DNA of 44,817 nt from an uncultured Ilumatobacter sp. (GCA_938044705.1 CALIOL010000071.1:1-44817), one strand, 5' to 3'. Shown: positions 32,422 to 41,183, counted from the first letter of the stretch. Notes: generated from the letters alone by a model not told the origin. A program made the numbers and translations.

Positions 32422-32808
32422 ATGACGGCTGCGCACCCGACGCCCGGTCCACCCGAGCAGTTCGTGTTGACGATCGGCGACATCGGTGTGTCCCCATCCT
32501 GGGTCGTCACGCCGAACGGGACGGCCCCGCTGCGCGGGTCTCAGTGGACCATCCAGGACTGGACCTACACCCGTCAGGCCATCCCGACCTGGGCAATCGT
32601 CGTGGCAATAGTGGGCGCTGTCTTCTGTTTGCTCGGGTTGCTGTTCCTGCTCGTGAAGGAGCCACGCACCGACGGCTTCGTCGAGGTCACCGTTCGGTCG
32701 AACCACGTCTTCCACGGCATTCGGCTCCCGGCAGACACACCACAGGCCGTTGCTCATGCACGGCACCTCGTCGGCCAGGCACAACACATGGCGACGCACG
32801 CAAGCTGA
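32422..32808 (+). CDS. Small single-pass membrane protein, unknown function
   Basis: This is a 128-residue protein with a soluble N-terminus of about 55 residues (FVLTIGDIGVSPSWVVTPNG, a beta-rich stretch). One transmembrane helix (~60-80, IVVAIVGAVFCLLGLLFLLV) is followed by KEPRTDG and a short basic/His-rich C-terminal region. I do not assign a family. The open frame extends upstream into the M48 gene in another frame, so the internal ATG is preferred. It is 28 nt downstream of the M48 gene, probably in one operon with it. Confidence 0.68.
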   Translation: MTAAHPTPGPPEQFVLTIGDIGVSPSWVVTPNGTAPLRGSQWTIQDWTYTRQAIPTWAIVVAIVGAVFCLLGLLFLLVKEPRTDGFVEVTVRSNHVFHGIRLPADTPQAVAHARHLVGQAQHMATHAS

Positions 32809-32832
32809 CACCGACGTCACCTGCGGCATCAC

Positions 32833-33312
32833 TCACGCGGTGATCGGGACGACGATTCCGTCGAGCAGTCCCACCAGATCCATCGGCGCCACCGAGATGT
32901 CCAGGCCGCGCCTCCCGCCGCTGACGTAGATCGTGTCGAACAGCTCGACGCTCTCGTCGAAGACCGACGTGAGTTGCTTGCGCTGCCCGATCGGACTGAT
33001 TCCGCCCACGACGTATCCGGTGATCCGTTCCGCTGCAGACGGGTCGCACATCGTCGCCTTCTTCGCGCCGACAGCCGCGGCGACGAGCTTCATCGAGACC
33101 ATGCAGCTCACCGGCACCACCACGACGACGGGGTCGCGGGGAGCGTCGCCGCCTTCTGCGTCGACCAAGAGCGTCTTGAAGACTTGATCCTGATCGAGGC
33201 CGAGCGCTTCGGCAGCCTCGAGCCCGAAGTCCCGCAGATCTTCGCCGCGGTCGTACTCGTGCAGACCGAACTCGATCCCGTGCTTCTCCAACATCACGAC
33301 AGCCGGCGTCAC
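32833..33312 (-). CDS. Cys-tRNA(Pro) deacylase, YbaK/EbsC family
   Basis: This proofreading enzyme hydrolyses Cys-tRNA(Pro) made by mistake by prolyl-tRNA synthetase. I chose the internal GTG (VTPAVVMLEKHGIEF), giving 159 residues, the normal family length and N-terminus. Lys46 (QVFKTLLV) matches the critical Lys of H. influenzae YbaK. GAKKATM, GYVVGGISPIGQRK and VSGGRRGLDISVAP are further family motifs. It lies convergent with the small membrane protein and divergent from the thioesterase, with a 44-nt gap. Confidence 0.93.
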   Translation of the reverse strand: MTPAVVMLEKHGIEFGLHEYDRGEDLRDFGLEAAEALGLDQDQVFKTLLVDAEGGDAPRDPVVVVVPVSCMVSMKLVAAAVGAKKATMCDPSAAERITGYVVGGISPIGQRKQLTSVFDESVELFDTIYVSGGRRGLDISVAPMDLVGLLDGIVVPITA

Positions 33313-33356
33313 CGATTCATTCTGCCGCTCGAAACAAATCACGGCAGACTCGCAGG

Positions 33357-33788
33357 GTGCGTCTGACCGTCGAGCCGTCCATCGATCCGCAGGACTATGA
33401 GTTCTCACACGACATCCGGGTGCGGTTCGTCGAGACCGATGCGATGGCGATCGTCCACCACTCGAACTACCTGGCGTACTTCGAAGAGACCAGAGTCGCG
33501 TTCCTCGCCGACATCGGCCATCCGTTCACCGAGTGGCGTGAGGCGGGGCTCGAGTCACCGGTCTTGGAATCCTTCGTTCAGTATCGCCAACCGTGCCGGT
33601 TCGACGAGGTGCTGACCGTGCACGTCGCATTGGCTGCAGCCACTCGCGCCACGTTCCAGATGAGCTATCTCGTGATGGTCGATGGACAGCCGCGAACGAC
33701 CGGCGTCACCGTCCACGGTTGCACGACGCTCGCAGGGCGCCCGACGCGGCTTCCCGCGTGGTTGGTCGAGCGCGCTACGCCGGAATAG
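33357..33788 (+). CDS. Acyl-CoA thioesterase, 4HBT/YbgC family
   Basis: This is a 143-residue hotdog-fold protein. The active-site region VRFVETDAMAIVHHSNYLAYFEETR (split here: ETDAMAIVHHSNYL) has the catalytic Asp of 4-hydroxybenzoyl-CoA thioesterases and the YbgC-like HHxNYLxxFE pattern. Substrates are likely acyl-CoA or acyl-ACP thioesters. The GTG start gives a short N-terminal extension before the fold. Its TAG stop abuts the complement of the next gene's stop with no gap. Confidence 0.9.
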   Translation: MRLTVEPSIDPQDYEFSHDIRVRFVETDAMAIVHHSNYLAYFEETRVAFLADIGHPFTEWREAGLESPVLESFVQYRQPCRFDEVLTVHVALAAATRATFQMSYLVMVDGQPRTTGVTVHGCTTLAGRPTRLPAWLVERATPE

Positions 33789-36038
33789 TCACCGCGGGAC
33801 CTGCGGCAACCCGTCGATGTACAAGCCGCCCTCGAACCAGCCGACGACCCACTGCGGGTTGATAGTGCGTTCGAAGAGCGGCCCCCCGGGCACCTCGAAC
33901 GTGATCGCCATGGTCACCCGGGTATCGCTCTCCTGAGTCAGCACGCCATTGGCGACGCCACGGGTGCAGTCACGTTCCTCCGTGCACCATCGTTCGAGTG
34001 CCGCGGCGGTGCCGACGTCTTCACCGACGAGCGCAAACAGATCGGCGAATGCTGGCCGGTCCACCCAGCTCCGACCATCGTTCTCGATGTACGCGACAGC
34101 GTCTTCCCAGCGCTCTTCGGCGAGCGCGTCGAGGTACCCCTGCGTGAACTCGGTGGCCGTTGCCTGCAGGTCGTACGGGTCGGGCTCCGGTTCCGGAACG
34201 CCATCGGGAGGCAGGGAGATACCGATCCCACCGCTCGATATCCGAACGAGGCGTGCGCCTCTCACCTGCACGAGGAGGAACGTGTTGTCGGCGTCGGCCT
34301 GCGGCAGCTCTCGGTCATCGGGCACTCGGAATACCTTCACCTCTGAGGCCAGACTCTCGATGACGCCCTCCGCGATGGGCTCGCCGAGCCAGGCCGCAGG
34401 GTCGTCGACACCTCCGGTCGAGAGCGGCTCAGCCACCGCGACGATCACGGAGTCGCCGTACGTCGTGTAGGACGCTCCGCTGATCGAGAGCGGATCCGGT
34501 GGGTTGGATGCGGAACTGCATCCCCCGCCGATCACGGTCCTCCCCAGCGCGTCGTAGACCGCGACGTACGCACCGTTGTCACCGGCCCGACCACCCGACA
34601 CCGTCCAGGGCAAGACGTACCCGTTCGCCACCTCCGTCGCTGATCCCAGCGTGTTCGTTCCACACGCGCCGAGCTGTTCATCGGGCTGCGTCGGCGGGTC
34701 CATCGCACGTGCGGGCAGCGGCCAGTGTTGGAGCAGCCAGCCACCGTCGGCGGTCGTCGAAATGGTCGAGCCGCCCAGCTCGGTGACGCGCACGACGCCA
34801 CCGCCGTCGCTCGCCACGAAGCGACTCATCGCCGCGGTCCCGTCCGGCCACAGGCGGAGAAGCACCGTCTCGGGGAGCTCACCTGCGCTGTCGTCGGGCC
34901 ACGACCCGGCGATCACGACCGATCCGTCGACCAGGCCGCTCGCGTCGCCCGGGAACGCGACGGTCCAGTCGGTGTCGACTCCACGCTCGTCGGTCACCGT
35001 CCAGCCCCCAGGTCGCTGGCGCACGATGGGTACGAATGGTGCTTCGGGCCCGAACTCGTGCACGCTCACGCCGGTTCGGGTGTGGACGATCGATCGTTGC
35101 TCGAGGATCAGTTCGTCCTCGATCTCGAACCCGTCGATGACGATGTCGATCGTCTCAGCGAACTCCCATGGGAATTCGGTACCGGGCACGAACCGCTGGA
35201 GGCCGACCCGACCGTCGAGCAGAGACCGAACCGGTACGAAGATCTCCTGGCCGCTCGGCGCAACCAACGGTTGACCGATCTCGAGGTCCGACGACTCGAC
35301 GTCGGCGTCGGTCGCGATGGGCAGCGACAGACTCGGAAACAGCCCGTCGATGGCTCCGTCGCCGCTGTTGGCCGATGCGCTGCCGAACTCTTCGCCGTCG
35401 AACTGCTGCTGGCTCAGCTCGACGCCGTACCAGTCGATGACTTGGACTCGGTCATTCGCCCGATCGGCGACCACGAACTTCATGCCGTCGGTCATCGCCG
35501 GTGCGAGTGGTGCTCGTGCACCATCTCCTCCGAGCTCGATCGCGCCCGAACCGGTCCCCATGACTGCCTCGGCCACCGCGAAGCTGTCTTGAACGCTGAG
35601 TCCCGCCAGGTCGACCGCAAACTCTCGTGAGGACGGCGCTGCCTCGCCCTCGGCGTCATCGCCAACGGGCCCGGCGACGGTCGTTGCCACCTCCTGCGTC
35701 GTACTCGGCGCCACGTCTGCAGTACCTGGGGCATCGGTGACCGACGGCTCGGGGGTCGTCGAATCGACCGCTCGGGAATCTGCCGGCACCAACACGTCGC
35801 CGCCGGACTCTCGCTCGACATAGGCCGCCACGGCCGCCACCGAGAGGACGACGACCGACGCCGCAGCAACAACCAACAGCGTTCGCCGGTTCGGGCCAGA
35901 GCCGACGGCGGGAAGGCCGGCGGCCTGACGAACCGACTCGAGATCGGAGTCTGCTCGGGACTCGGCTTGCTGCGACCCCCAGGTCCGAGCCGTCTCGGCA
36001 GCCCTCCGTGATCGTTCGTCGATGGAATCACGGTTCAC
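33789..36038 (-). CDS. Large single-pass membrane protein coupled to ECF sigma factor, possible anti-sigma or sensor protein
   Basis: This is a 749-residue protein of unknown family. There is a cytosolic segment of about 52 residues rich in Arg, Glu and Ser, one transmembrane helix (~53-73, LLVVAAASVVVLSVAAVAAY), a Thr/Pro/Glu linker (~75-140) and a long extracytoplasmic part. The part from ~185 to 600 is rich in short beta-strands with Trp and Gly, suggesting a beta-propeller. The last ~110 residues (ATEFTQGYLDALAEERWEDAVAYI) look like an NTF2-type domain. The GTG start overlaps the sigma-factor stop by 4 nt (GTGA). Coupling suggests it sequesters or senses for that sigma factor, but no anti-sigma motif is recognised. 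Confidence 0.72.
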   Translation of the reverse strand: MNRDSIDERSRRAAETARTWGSQQAESRADSDLESVRQAAGLPAVGSGPNRRTLLVVAAASVVVLSVAAVAAYVERESGGDVLVPADSRAVDSTTPEPSVTDAPGTADVAPSTTQEVATTVAGPVGDDAEGEAAPSSREFAVDLAGLSVQDSFAVAEAVMGTGSGAIELGGDGARAPLAPAMTDGMKFVVADRANDRVQVIDWYGVELSQQQFDGEEFGSASANSGDGAIDGLFPSLSLPIATDADVESSDLEIGQPLVAPSGQEIFVPVRSLLDGRVGLQRFVPGTEFPWEFAETIDIVIDGFEIEDELILEQRSIVHTRTGVSVHEFGPEAPFVPIVRQRPGGWTVTDERGVDTDWTVAFPGDASGLVDGSVVIAGSWPDDSAGELPETVLLRLWPDGTAAMSRFVASDGGGVVRVTELGGSTISTTADGGWLLQHWPLPARAMDPPTQPDEQLGACGTNTLGSATEVANGYVLPWTVSGGRAGDNGAYVAVYDALGRTVIGGGCSSASNPPDPLSISGASYTTYGDSVIVAVAEPLSTGGVDDPAAWLGEPIAEGVIESLASEVKVFRVPDDRELPQADADNTFLLVQVRGARLVRISSGGIGISLPPDGVPEPEPDPYDLQATATEFTQGYLDALAEERWEDAVAYIENDGRSWVDRPAFADLFALVGEDVGTAAALERWCTEERDCTRGVANGVLTQESDTRVTMAITFEVPGGPLFERTINPQWVVGWFEGGLYIDGLPQVPR

Positions 36039-36565
36039 CGTTCGACCTCCGAGGTTTCTTGGTTGAGGCGGACACGAAGGGTGCGCGCCAATTTCACACG
36101 GGCCCTCGACAACGAGGACTTGACCGTGCCCGGAGCGATCTCCAGGATCTCGGCCACTTCCGACACCGAGAGCTGATCGATGTAGTGCAGCGCGACAACG
36201 CTCGCTTGGCGAGCGGGCAGCGAGCGCACGGCGTCGAACCAGCGCTCGTCGTCGACGTCGATGTCGACAGTGCTCTCGCCCCGCGACGAGATCTCAAATC
36301 GCTCGACCATCCGCTCCCGGCGTCGACGCGACCGATGATGGTCGGCAACGAGCCGAATCATCACCCGTCGAACCCAAGCACCAGGGATGTCGTAGTCGAC
36401 GATCGTCGACCAGTTCCGGCACGCTCGGATCAACGCCTCTTGGGCCAGATCGTGCGCGGCGGAAGGAGCGAGAGCTCGCCCGAGTGCAAGCAGCTTCGGG
36501 TACTCGACGCGAAAGAACTCGTCGAACCGGTCGTCAGCGACAAGCTGCCCGTCGAGGGGTGTCAT
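36035..36565 (-). CDS. ECF sigma factor, SigE-like family
   Basis: This is a sigma-70 extracytoplasmic-function factor of 176 residues. Region 2 spans ~15-85 (RFDEFFRVEYPKLLALGRAL, DLAQEALIRACRNW), and region 4 spans ~115-170 (LPARQASVVALHYIDQLS, VSEVAEILEIAPGTVKSSLSRAR, the DNA-binding helix-turn-helix). I chose the ATG with GGAG nine nt upstream; a GTG five codons earlier is possible. The downstream partner protein is translationally coupled. The target promoter is unknown, and no obvious matching pair of motifs is seen upstream of the gene itself. Confidence 0.92.
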   Translation of the reverse strand: MTPLDGQLVADDRFDEFFRVEYPKLLALGRALAPSAAHDLAQEALIRACRNWSTIVDYDIPGAWVRRVMIRLVADHHRSRRRRERMVERFEISSRGESTVDIDVDDERWFDAVRSLPARQASVVALHYIDQLSVSEVAEILEIAPGTVKSSLSRARVKLARTLRVRLNQETSEVER

Positions 36566-36637
36566 CGACTTCGTCTCCACACCATCGGTACACGTCGCTC
36601 CTCACGGATCGGTTGCCCCGATTTTGGCGTGTTGGTC

Positions 36638-37381
36638 TCACATGCGCTGCGTGAGGCCGCCGTCGACCACGAAGATCTCGCCGCTGGTGTACTTGTTGCG
36701 GAGCAGGGCCAACACCGCCTCGGCACAATCGTCCGGTGTTGCCGAGCGAGGCACGGGCGCCATCGCTGCGACGGCTGCGTGTTGGTCTTCCCAATCGGCG
36801 GTCCATGGTGTCGCGACCAGGCCGGGAGCAACCGCGTTGACCCGGATCGGCCCATAGCTCTTCGCGAGCAGCAACGTCATCTGGTTCAGCGCTGCTTTCG
36901 TCATCGAGTACGCCATGGATGATCCGACCGGGCGCACGCCGGCGATCGACGTGATGTTGACGATGTTCGCATCGTCGGACTCGCGCAGGTGCGGAATCGC
37001 ATGCTTCGTCAGCCACCACGTACCGAAGACGTTCACGTCGAAGGTCTTCTGGAAGACCTCGTCGGTCAGGCCGTCGAGGTCGTGGTGGGGAATCGACGTC
37101 GTCCAGCCCGCATTGTTGACCAGGTAGTCGAGTCGTCCGTATTTCTCGATGGTCTGGTCGATGAGTGCGTGCCCTTGAGCCTGATCGGCGATGTCGGCGC
37201 GAATGTACGTCGACGTCCCCGGCAACGACGCCGACACCGCTTCCCCGGCCTCGACGGAAGACGCCGAATTGACCACCACAGTGGCCCCGAGGGCTGACAG
37301 ACGTCGGGCGGTCTCTTCGCCGATGCCGCTCGACGACCCCGTCACGATCGCTACCCGGCCATGAAACTCGCTGTCGCTCAT
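36638..37381 (-). CDS. SDR-family oxidoreductase
   Basis: This is a 247-residue classical SDR: TGSSSGIG cofactor loop (~14-21), NNAGW, catalytic Ser in NITSIAG, and Tyr-x-x-x-Lys as YSMTK (~152-156), with VNAVAPGLVATPW and FVVDGG at the end. The residue after beta-2 (VNSASS) lacks an acidic group, which favours NADP. I chose the internal ATG (MSDSEFHGRVAIVTG) because the extra upstream codons are unlike the family. It is divergent from a TetR gene 71 nt away, which probably regulates it. Confidence 0.9.
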   Translation of the reverse strand: MSDSEFHGRVAIVTGSSSGIGEETARRLSALGATVVVNSASSVEAGEAVSASLPGTSTYIRADIADQAQGHALIDQTIEKYGRLDYLVNNAGWTTSIPHHDLDGLTDEVFQKTFDVNVFGTWWLTKHAIPHLRESDDANIVNITSIAGVRPVGSSMAYSMTKAALNQMTLLLAKSYGPIRVNAVAPGLVATPWTADWEDQHAAVAAMAPVPRSATPDDCAEAVLALLRNKYTSGEIFVVDGGLTQRM

Positions 37382-37452
37382 GACGCGGAACGTACAGGAC
37401 CGGATCCGCCGACACCGTTTCGGACGCCTGGACAGCAACTATCGTTTCGGCG

Positions 37453-38013
37453 ATGGCAGTTGGATTGAGAGAACGGAACCGAGCCGCCGCGATGGACGGC
37501 GCTCGCAACGCTGCCTTCGAGTTGATGTCGGTGCGCGGTTTCGCTTCGGTGACCGTCGAGGAGATCGCATCGGCCGCTGGCGTGTCTGCGTCGACGCTGT
37601 ATCGCTACTTCGGCACCAAGGAAGCGCTCGTCCTGTCATCATCGAGAACCGACCAGCTCACGGAACGCCTGGCAAAGGACTCGAGCGACCGGGGCTGGGC
37701 CGAGGCCTTTCAAAAAGCGGCGACGAAGGTGTGGGGTGACGATTCCACTGCCCATCTCGAGCTCGGCTTGGTCATCGACAACGATGCGCTCCTCGACGCC
37801 TGGGAGCGCCAGCTCCTCGACCAACGCGACGCGATCGCCGAGTTGTTCGCCGAACGCCGCGGGAAGGCGGCTGGGAACAAGGACGCCGTCCGCGGCGCCG
37901 TCGCCGTTGCGGTGCTGACGACGACGCTGCTGCGCTGGCACCGAGACGGTGGCGACAAGCAGGCACTGGCACGTCGGCTCGGCAAGGCCTTTCAGGCGCT
38001 CGAAGAAGCCTGA
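37453..38013 (+). CDS. TetR-family transcriptional regulator
   Basis: This is a 186-residue repressor. The N-terminal helix-turn-helix is FASVTVEEIASAAGVSASTLYRYFGTKEAL (residues ~30-58; the last segment is the family-typical YRYFGTKE). The rest is an all-helical ligand domain without recognisable specificity. It is divergent from the SDR gene. CGTTTCGG occurs at 37416-37423 and again at 37443-37450 near the start codon and could be part of its operator. Confidence 0.9.
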   Translation: MAVGLRERNRAAAMDGARNAAFELMSVRGFASVTVEEIASAAGVSASTLYRYFGTKEALVLSSSRTDQLTERLAKDSSDRGWAEAFQKAATKVWGDDSTAHLELGLVIDNDALLDAWERQLLDQRDAIAELFAERRGKAAGNKDAVRGAVAVAVLTTTLLRWHRDGGDKQALARRLGKAFQALEEA

Positions 38014-38040
38014 ATCGCACTCCCGGTTCAGCGGATTGGA

Positions 38041-38640
38041 TCAGGCGACTGCCAGATGTCGGCGTAGATGCAGCGCCAGTGACTGCCGAATCGCATCGTC
38101 ACTCATTCCGGCGCTCGTGCTGAGGTATTCGAGCGCTTCGAATTGGAACGCGACGTCTACCGCTGGCAGCGCAATGCTGAGTTGGTCCGGACCGAGGGAT
38201 TCGAACTCGCTCGCGAAGTCGTCGGCCAGGCGGGAGCGCAGCGCAGCGCGGGCACGCTCGACACCCTCCGATGCGGTCGCAGCGTGTGCTCGTGCGACGC
38301 GCACGATCGAGCGCAACCGAGCGGCGATCTCGATGCGTGCGGAGACGAAGCGTTCGACCCGTTCCTCGAACGACCCGTCGACGGGTCGGCTTCCGAACAC
38401 CTCTGCAGATGCGGTTGCAAACGCGCGGTCTACTGCTGCCTCGATGAGTTGAGTGCGCGTGTCGAAGTATCGGTAGATCGACCGGTGCGAGATCCCGGCC
38501 ACGGCGGCAATCTCCTCCGACGTCGGGTCGTGATTGCCATTCCCAGCCAACTCGATGACCGCGTCCACCACCGCGTCGATGTTGCGCGTGCGCCGCTGGG
38601 TCCGCCCGTCGACCGTGGGGACGTCCGCGTCTGCGCTCAT
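38041..38640 (-). CDS. TetR-family transcriptional regulator
   Basis: This is a 199-residue regulator. The helix-turn-helix is PTSEEIAAVAGISHRSIYRYFDTRTQLIEA (~40-70), followed by a helical ligand-binding domain with a conserved RLRSIVRVARAHAA stretch. I chose the ATG with GAGGGAGAG 7 nt upstream; a longer frame to a GTG exists. It is divergent from the alpha/beta hydrolase gene and convergent with the preceding TetR gene (27 nt), so it probably controls the hydrolase and/or itself. Confidence 0.9.
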   Translation of the reverse strand: MSADADVPTVDGRTQRRTRNIDAVVDAVIELAGNGNHDPTSEEIAAVAGISHRSIYRYFDTRTQLIEAAVDRAFATASAEVFGSRPVDGSFEERVERFVSARIEIAARLRSIVRVARAHAATASEGVERARAALRSRLADDFASEFESLGPDQLSIALPAVDVAFQFEALEYLSTSAGMSDDAIRQSLALHLRRHLAVA

Positions 38641-38710
38641 GTCGTGCTCTCCCTCATCTTCCCAACCCTCCGTCACCGACGGTACTCGTCACGCGACCGT
38701 CCGACGATGT

Positions 38711-38738
38711 TTCGACGCACTTCTTGACAGAGTATGAA
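38711..38738 (+). promoter_or_regulatory. Possible promoter of the alpha/beta hydrolase gene
   Basis: TTCGAC (38711-38716) and TATGAA (38733-38738) are 16 nt apart and would start transcription close to the ATG at 38746, giving a nearly leaderless mRNA. A consensus TTGACA (38724-38729) also lies here but has no -10 at the right distance upstream of the gene. Weak evidence. Confidence 0.3.
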
Positions 38739-39522
38739 TTGGCAGATGTCACAGAACACCTGCGTCCTCGTCCACGGAAACCCCGAGACCGCTGCGATCT
38801 GGGAAGGACTCGACGCTTCGCTCACACGTCGAGGCGCCGAAGTGGTTCGGCTGTCTCCGCCCGGGTTCGGCGCCGCACTTCCCGCTGACTTCACCCCGGA
38901 TGCGACCAGCTACTGCGCTTGGCTCATCGAGCGACTCATCGAGATCCGAGCCGAGCGACAAGACGGGCAGCCGATCGACATCGTGGGACACGACTGGGGC
39001 GCTGGCCACGTCTATCGCCTTGCGGCAACACGACCTGACCTGCTCCGTTCCTGGTCAGCTGACATCGGCGGCCTGCTGCATCCCGATTACGTCTGGCACG
39101 ATGCCGCCGTCGCCTGGATGACGCCGGACCTCGGCGAAGAGATCATCGAATCGATGGTCGCGATGCCGCTCGCGGACCGAGTCGCTGCCTACACAGGCCT
39201 CGGCCTCGAGGAATCCATAGCGAGCGATATGGCCGCGGCGATGGACGCCGACATGGGTCGCGCCATCCTCACGCTCTATCGATCCTCTCCTGAGCCAGTG
39301 CTGCAGACCTTGGCCGACGACCTGGCTGCGGCGGACCACGGACCGGGTTTGCTCATCACGGCGAGTGACGACGCGTATGTTTCGGCATCACTCTCCGGGC
39401 CGGTCGCCGAGCGACTGGGCGTCGAGGAGCTCGTGCTGGACGGTCAAGGCCACTGGTGGATGGTGAGCGATCCCGAAACCGCAGCAGCTGGCCTCGTCGC
39501 GTTCTGGTCGTCGCTCGACTGA
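38734..39522 (+). CDS. Alpha/beta hydrolase
   Basis: This is a 262-residue cytosolic hydrolase. The oxyanion loop is VLVHGNPET (~11-19), and the nucleophile elbow is GHDWGAGH, with Asp as the nucleophile position as in haloalkane dehalogenases and epoxide hydrolases. The acid lies near TASDDAYV and the His in DGQGHWWM. HGNP plus GHDWG is the dehalogenase/epoxide-hydrolase style, but the halide-binding residues cannot be confirmed. ATG at 38746 (MSQNTCVLVHG) is a plausible alternative start. It is divergent from a TetR gene. Confidence 0.85.
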   Translation: MNWQMSQNTCVLVHGNPETAAIWEGLDASLTRRGAEVVRLSPPGFGAALPADFTPDATSYCAWLIERLIEIRAERQDGQPIDIVGHDWGAGHVYRLAATRPDLLRSWSADIGGLLHPDYVWHDAAVAWMTPDLGEEIIESMVAMPLADRVAAYTGLGLEESIASDMAAAMDADMGRAILTLYRSSPEPVLQTLADDLAAADHGPGLLITASDDAYVSASLSGPVAERLGVEELVLDGQGHWWMVSDPETAAAGLVAFWSSLD

Positions 39523-39548
39523 TCCCGGGCGCCAAGTGCTGACGGCGT

Positions 39549-41075
39549 CTACAGGAACAGGCGGTACGCCGGGTTCTCCGTTTCGTTCCAGTGCCGGTAG
39601 CCGAGCTCGTCGAGGAACTGCTCGAACGCCGCGACGTCCGAGTCGGGGACCTGCATCCCGACCAACACGCGACCGCTGTCCGACCCATGGTTTCGGTAGT
39701 GGAAGAGCGAGATGTTCCAGTCAGGCTGCATCGAGCCGAGGAAGTTCATGAGCGCACCGGGTCGCTCAGGGAACTCGAAGCGGTGCAGCACCTCGTCTCG
39801 TGCGAGTTGCGACTTGCCACCCACCAGGTGACGAAGATGCACCTTCGCGAGCTCGTCGTCGGTCAGGTCGAGGGTCTCGAACCCTGCTGTTCGGAACGTG
39901 GCGGCAACCTCGTCGGCCTCGGCACGCGATCCAACGCCGATGCCGACGAAGACATGCGCGACGGAGTCGTCGCTGATTCGGTAGTTGAACTCGGTGACGT
40001 TGCGACCACCGACGACCTCGCAGAACCTTCGGAAGCTGCCCGGCTGTTCCGGGATCGTGACTGCGAACACCGCCTCGCGCCGCTCACCGATCTCCGCGCG
40101 TTCGGAGACGAACCTCAGACGGTCGAAGTTCATGTTGGCGCCACACGAGACCGCCACCAAGGTCTCCTCCGACACGCCACTGGTTTCGACGTACTGCTTC
40201 AGGCCAGCAATCGCGAGCGCACCCGCTGGTTCCAGCAGGGTTCGCGTCGCGGTGAAGACGTCCTTGATTGCCGCGCAGGTCTGATCGGTGTCGACCACGA
40301 GGATGTCGTCGACGTACTGGTCGACCAGACGCAGCGTTTCGACACCGACCTGCTTCACCGCGGTTCCGTCCGAGAACAGCCCGACTTCGGAGAGCTCGAC
40401 TCGCTCACCGGCTGCGACCGAACGACGCATTGCGTCGGACTCGATGTGTTGCACACCGATGATCTTGATGTCGGGCCGCACCTGTTTGACGTACGCCGCG
40501 ATCCCTGAGATCAACCCGCCTCCGCCGATCGCCGCGAAGATCGCGTGGATGGGGCGTCCGTGCTGGCGAAGGATCTCCATCCCGATGGTGCCTTGGCCCG
40601 CGATGACAGCAGGGTCGTCGAATGGGTGGATGAAGGTCATCCCGCGCTCGAGCATGAGTTCCTGGCCACGTTCGAACGCCTCGGTGTAGGACTCGCCGTG
40701 GAGGACGATCTCGGCGCCTCGAGCGGCGACCGCTTCGACTTTGAGCGTCGGCGCAGTCGTCGGCATCACGATGACGGCGTGGCACCCGAGTTCGTTCGCC
40801 GCGAGCGCGACTCCCTGAGCATGGTTTCCTGCCGAGGACGCGATGACACCTTTGGCGAGTTCTTCGGCAGGGAGGTTGGCCATCTTGTTGTAGGCGCCGC
40901 GCAGCTTGAACGAGAACACTTCCTGCAGGTCTTCGCGCTTCAGCAGAACGGTGTTGCCGAGCCGCCGAGACAGGTCGGATGCAGGCTCGAGCGGCGTCTC
41001 GATGGCGACGTCGTAGACCCGTGCGTTCAGGATTCGCCGGAGGTAGTCGACGTCGTCGACATGGAGATCACTCAT
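39549..41075 (-). CDS. ilvA: Biosynthetic threonine ammonia-lyase with two ACT-like domains
   Basis: This PLP enzyme deaminates threonine to 2-oxobutanoate, the first step of isoleucine synthesis. The 508-residue length fits the long biosynthetic type. PLP Lys57 lies in SFKLRGAYNKM, the phosphate-binding loop is GGGGLISG, and SSAGNHAQGVA binds substrate. The C-terminal ~170 residues form two ACT-like regulatory domains (AVFAVTIPEQPGSFRRFCEVVG; RFEFPERPGALMNFL) that confer isoleucine inhibition and valine activation in characterised enzymes. Divergent from the PAS-GGDEF-EAL gene. A 10-bp inverted repeat lies 16 nt upstream of its start. Confidence 0.96.
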   Translation of the reverse strand: MSDLHVDDVDYLRRILNARVYDVAIETPLEPASDLSRRLGNTVLLKREDLQEVFSFKLRGAYNKMANLPAEELAKGVIASSAGNHAQGVALAANELGCHAVIVMPTTAPTLKVEAVAARGAEIVLHGESYTEAFERGQELMLERGMTFIHPFDDPAVIAGQGTIGMEILRQHGRPIHAIFAAIGGGGLISGIAAYVKQVRPDIKIIGVQHIESDAMRRSVAAGERVELSEVGLFSDGTAVKQVGVETLRLVDQYVDDILVVDTDQTCAAIKDVFTATRTLLEPAGALAIAGLKQYVETSGVSEETLVAVSCGANMNFDRLRFVSERAEIGERREAVFAVTIPEQPGSFRRFCEVVGGRNVTEFNYRISDDSVAHVFVGIGVGSRAEADEVAATFRTAGFETLDLTDDELAKVHLRHLVGGKSQLARDEVLHRFEFPERPGALMNFLGSMQPDWNISLFHYRNHGSDSGRVLVGMQVPDSDVAAFEQFLDELGYRHWNETENPAYRLFL

Positions 41076-41090
41076 GGGCCCAGTCTGGCG

Positions 41091-41133
41091 GTTCGGCGGG
41101 GTGCGGCGGCGACCGTCGGCCAGCCCGCCGAAC
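41091..41133 (-). promoter_or_regulatory. Long inverted repeat in the ilvA leader region
   Basis: GTTCGGCGGG (41091-41100) and CCCGCCGAAC (41124-41133) form a perfect 10-bp stem enclosing 23 nt that can fold further (CGACCGTCGG). On the ilvA mRNA it would be a strong GC hairpin ending 15 nt before the start codon. No U-tract or clear leader peptide is seen. It could be a regulatory leader or, as DNA, an operator between the divergent genes. Confidence 0.4.
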
Positions 41134-41183
41134 TTGTGTCAATTCTTCTCAACACGGCCGACGGTTCTGCCGATGCCCAAGAG

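Noticed and set aside
38724-38729. Consensus TTGACA as the -35 of the alpha/beta hydrolase gene
   Set aside because: A -10 at the normal distance would put the transcription start inside the first beta-strand codons, beyond any workable start codon.
40545-41183. Upstream extension of the PAS-GGDEF-EAL reading frame
   Set aside because: It is antisense to ilvA, has no domain-like sequence, and an ATG at 41184 gives a sensible N-terminus.
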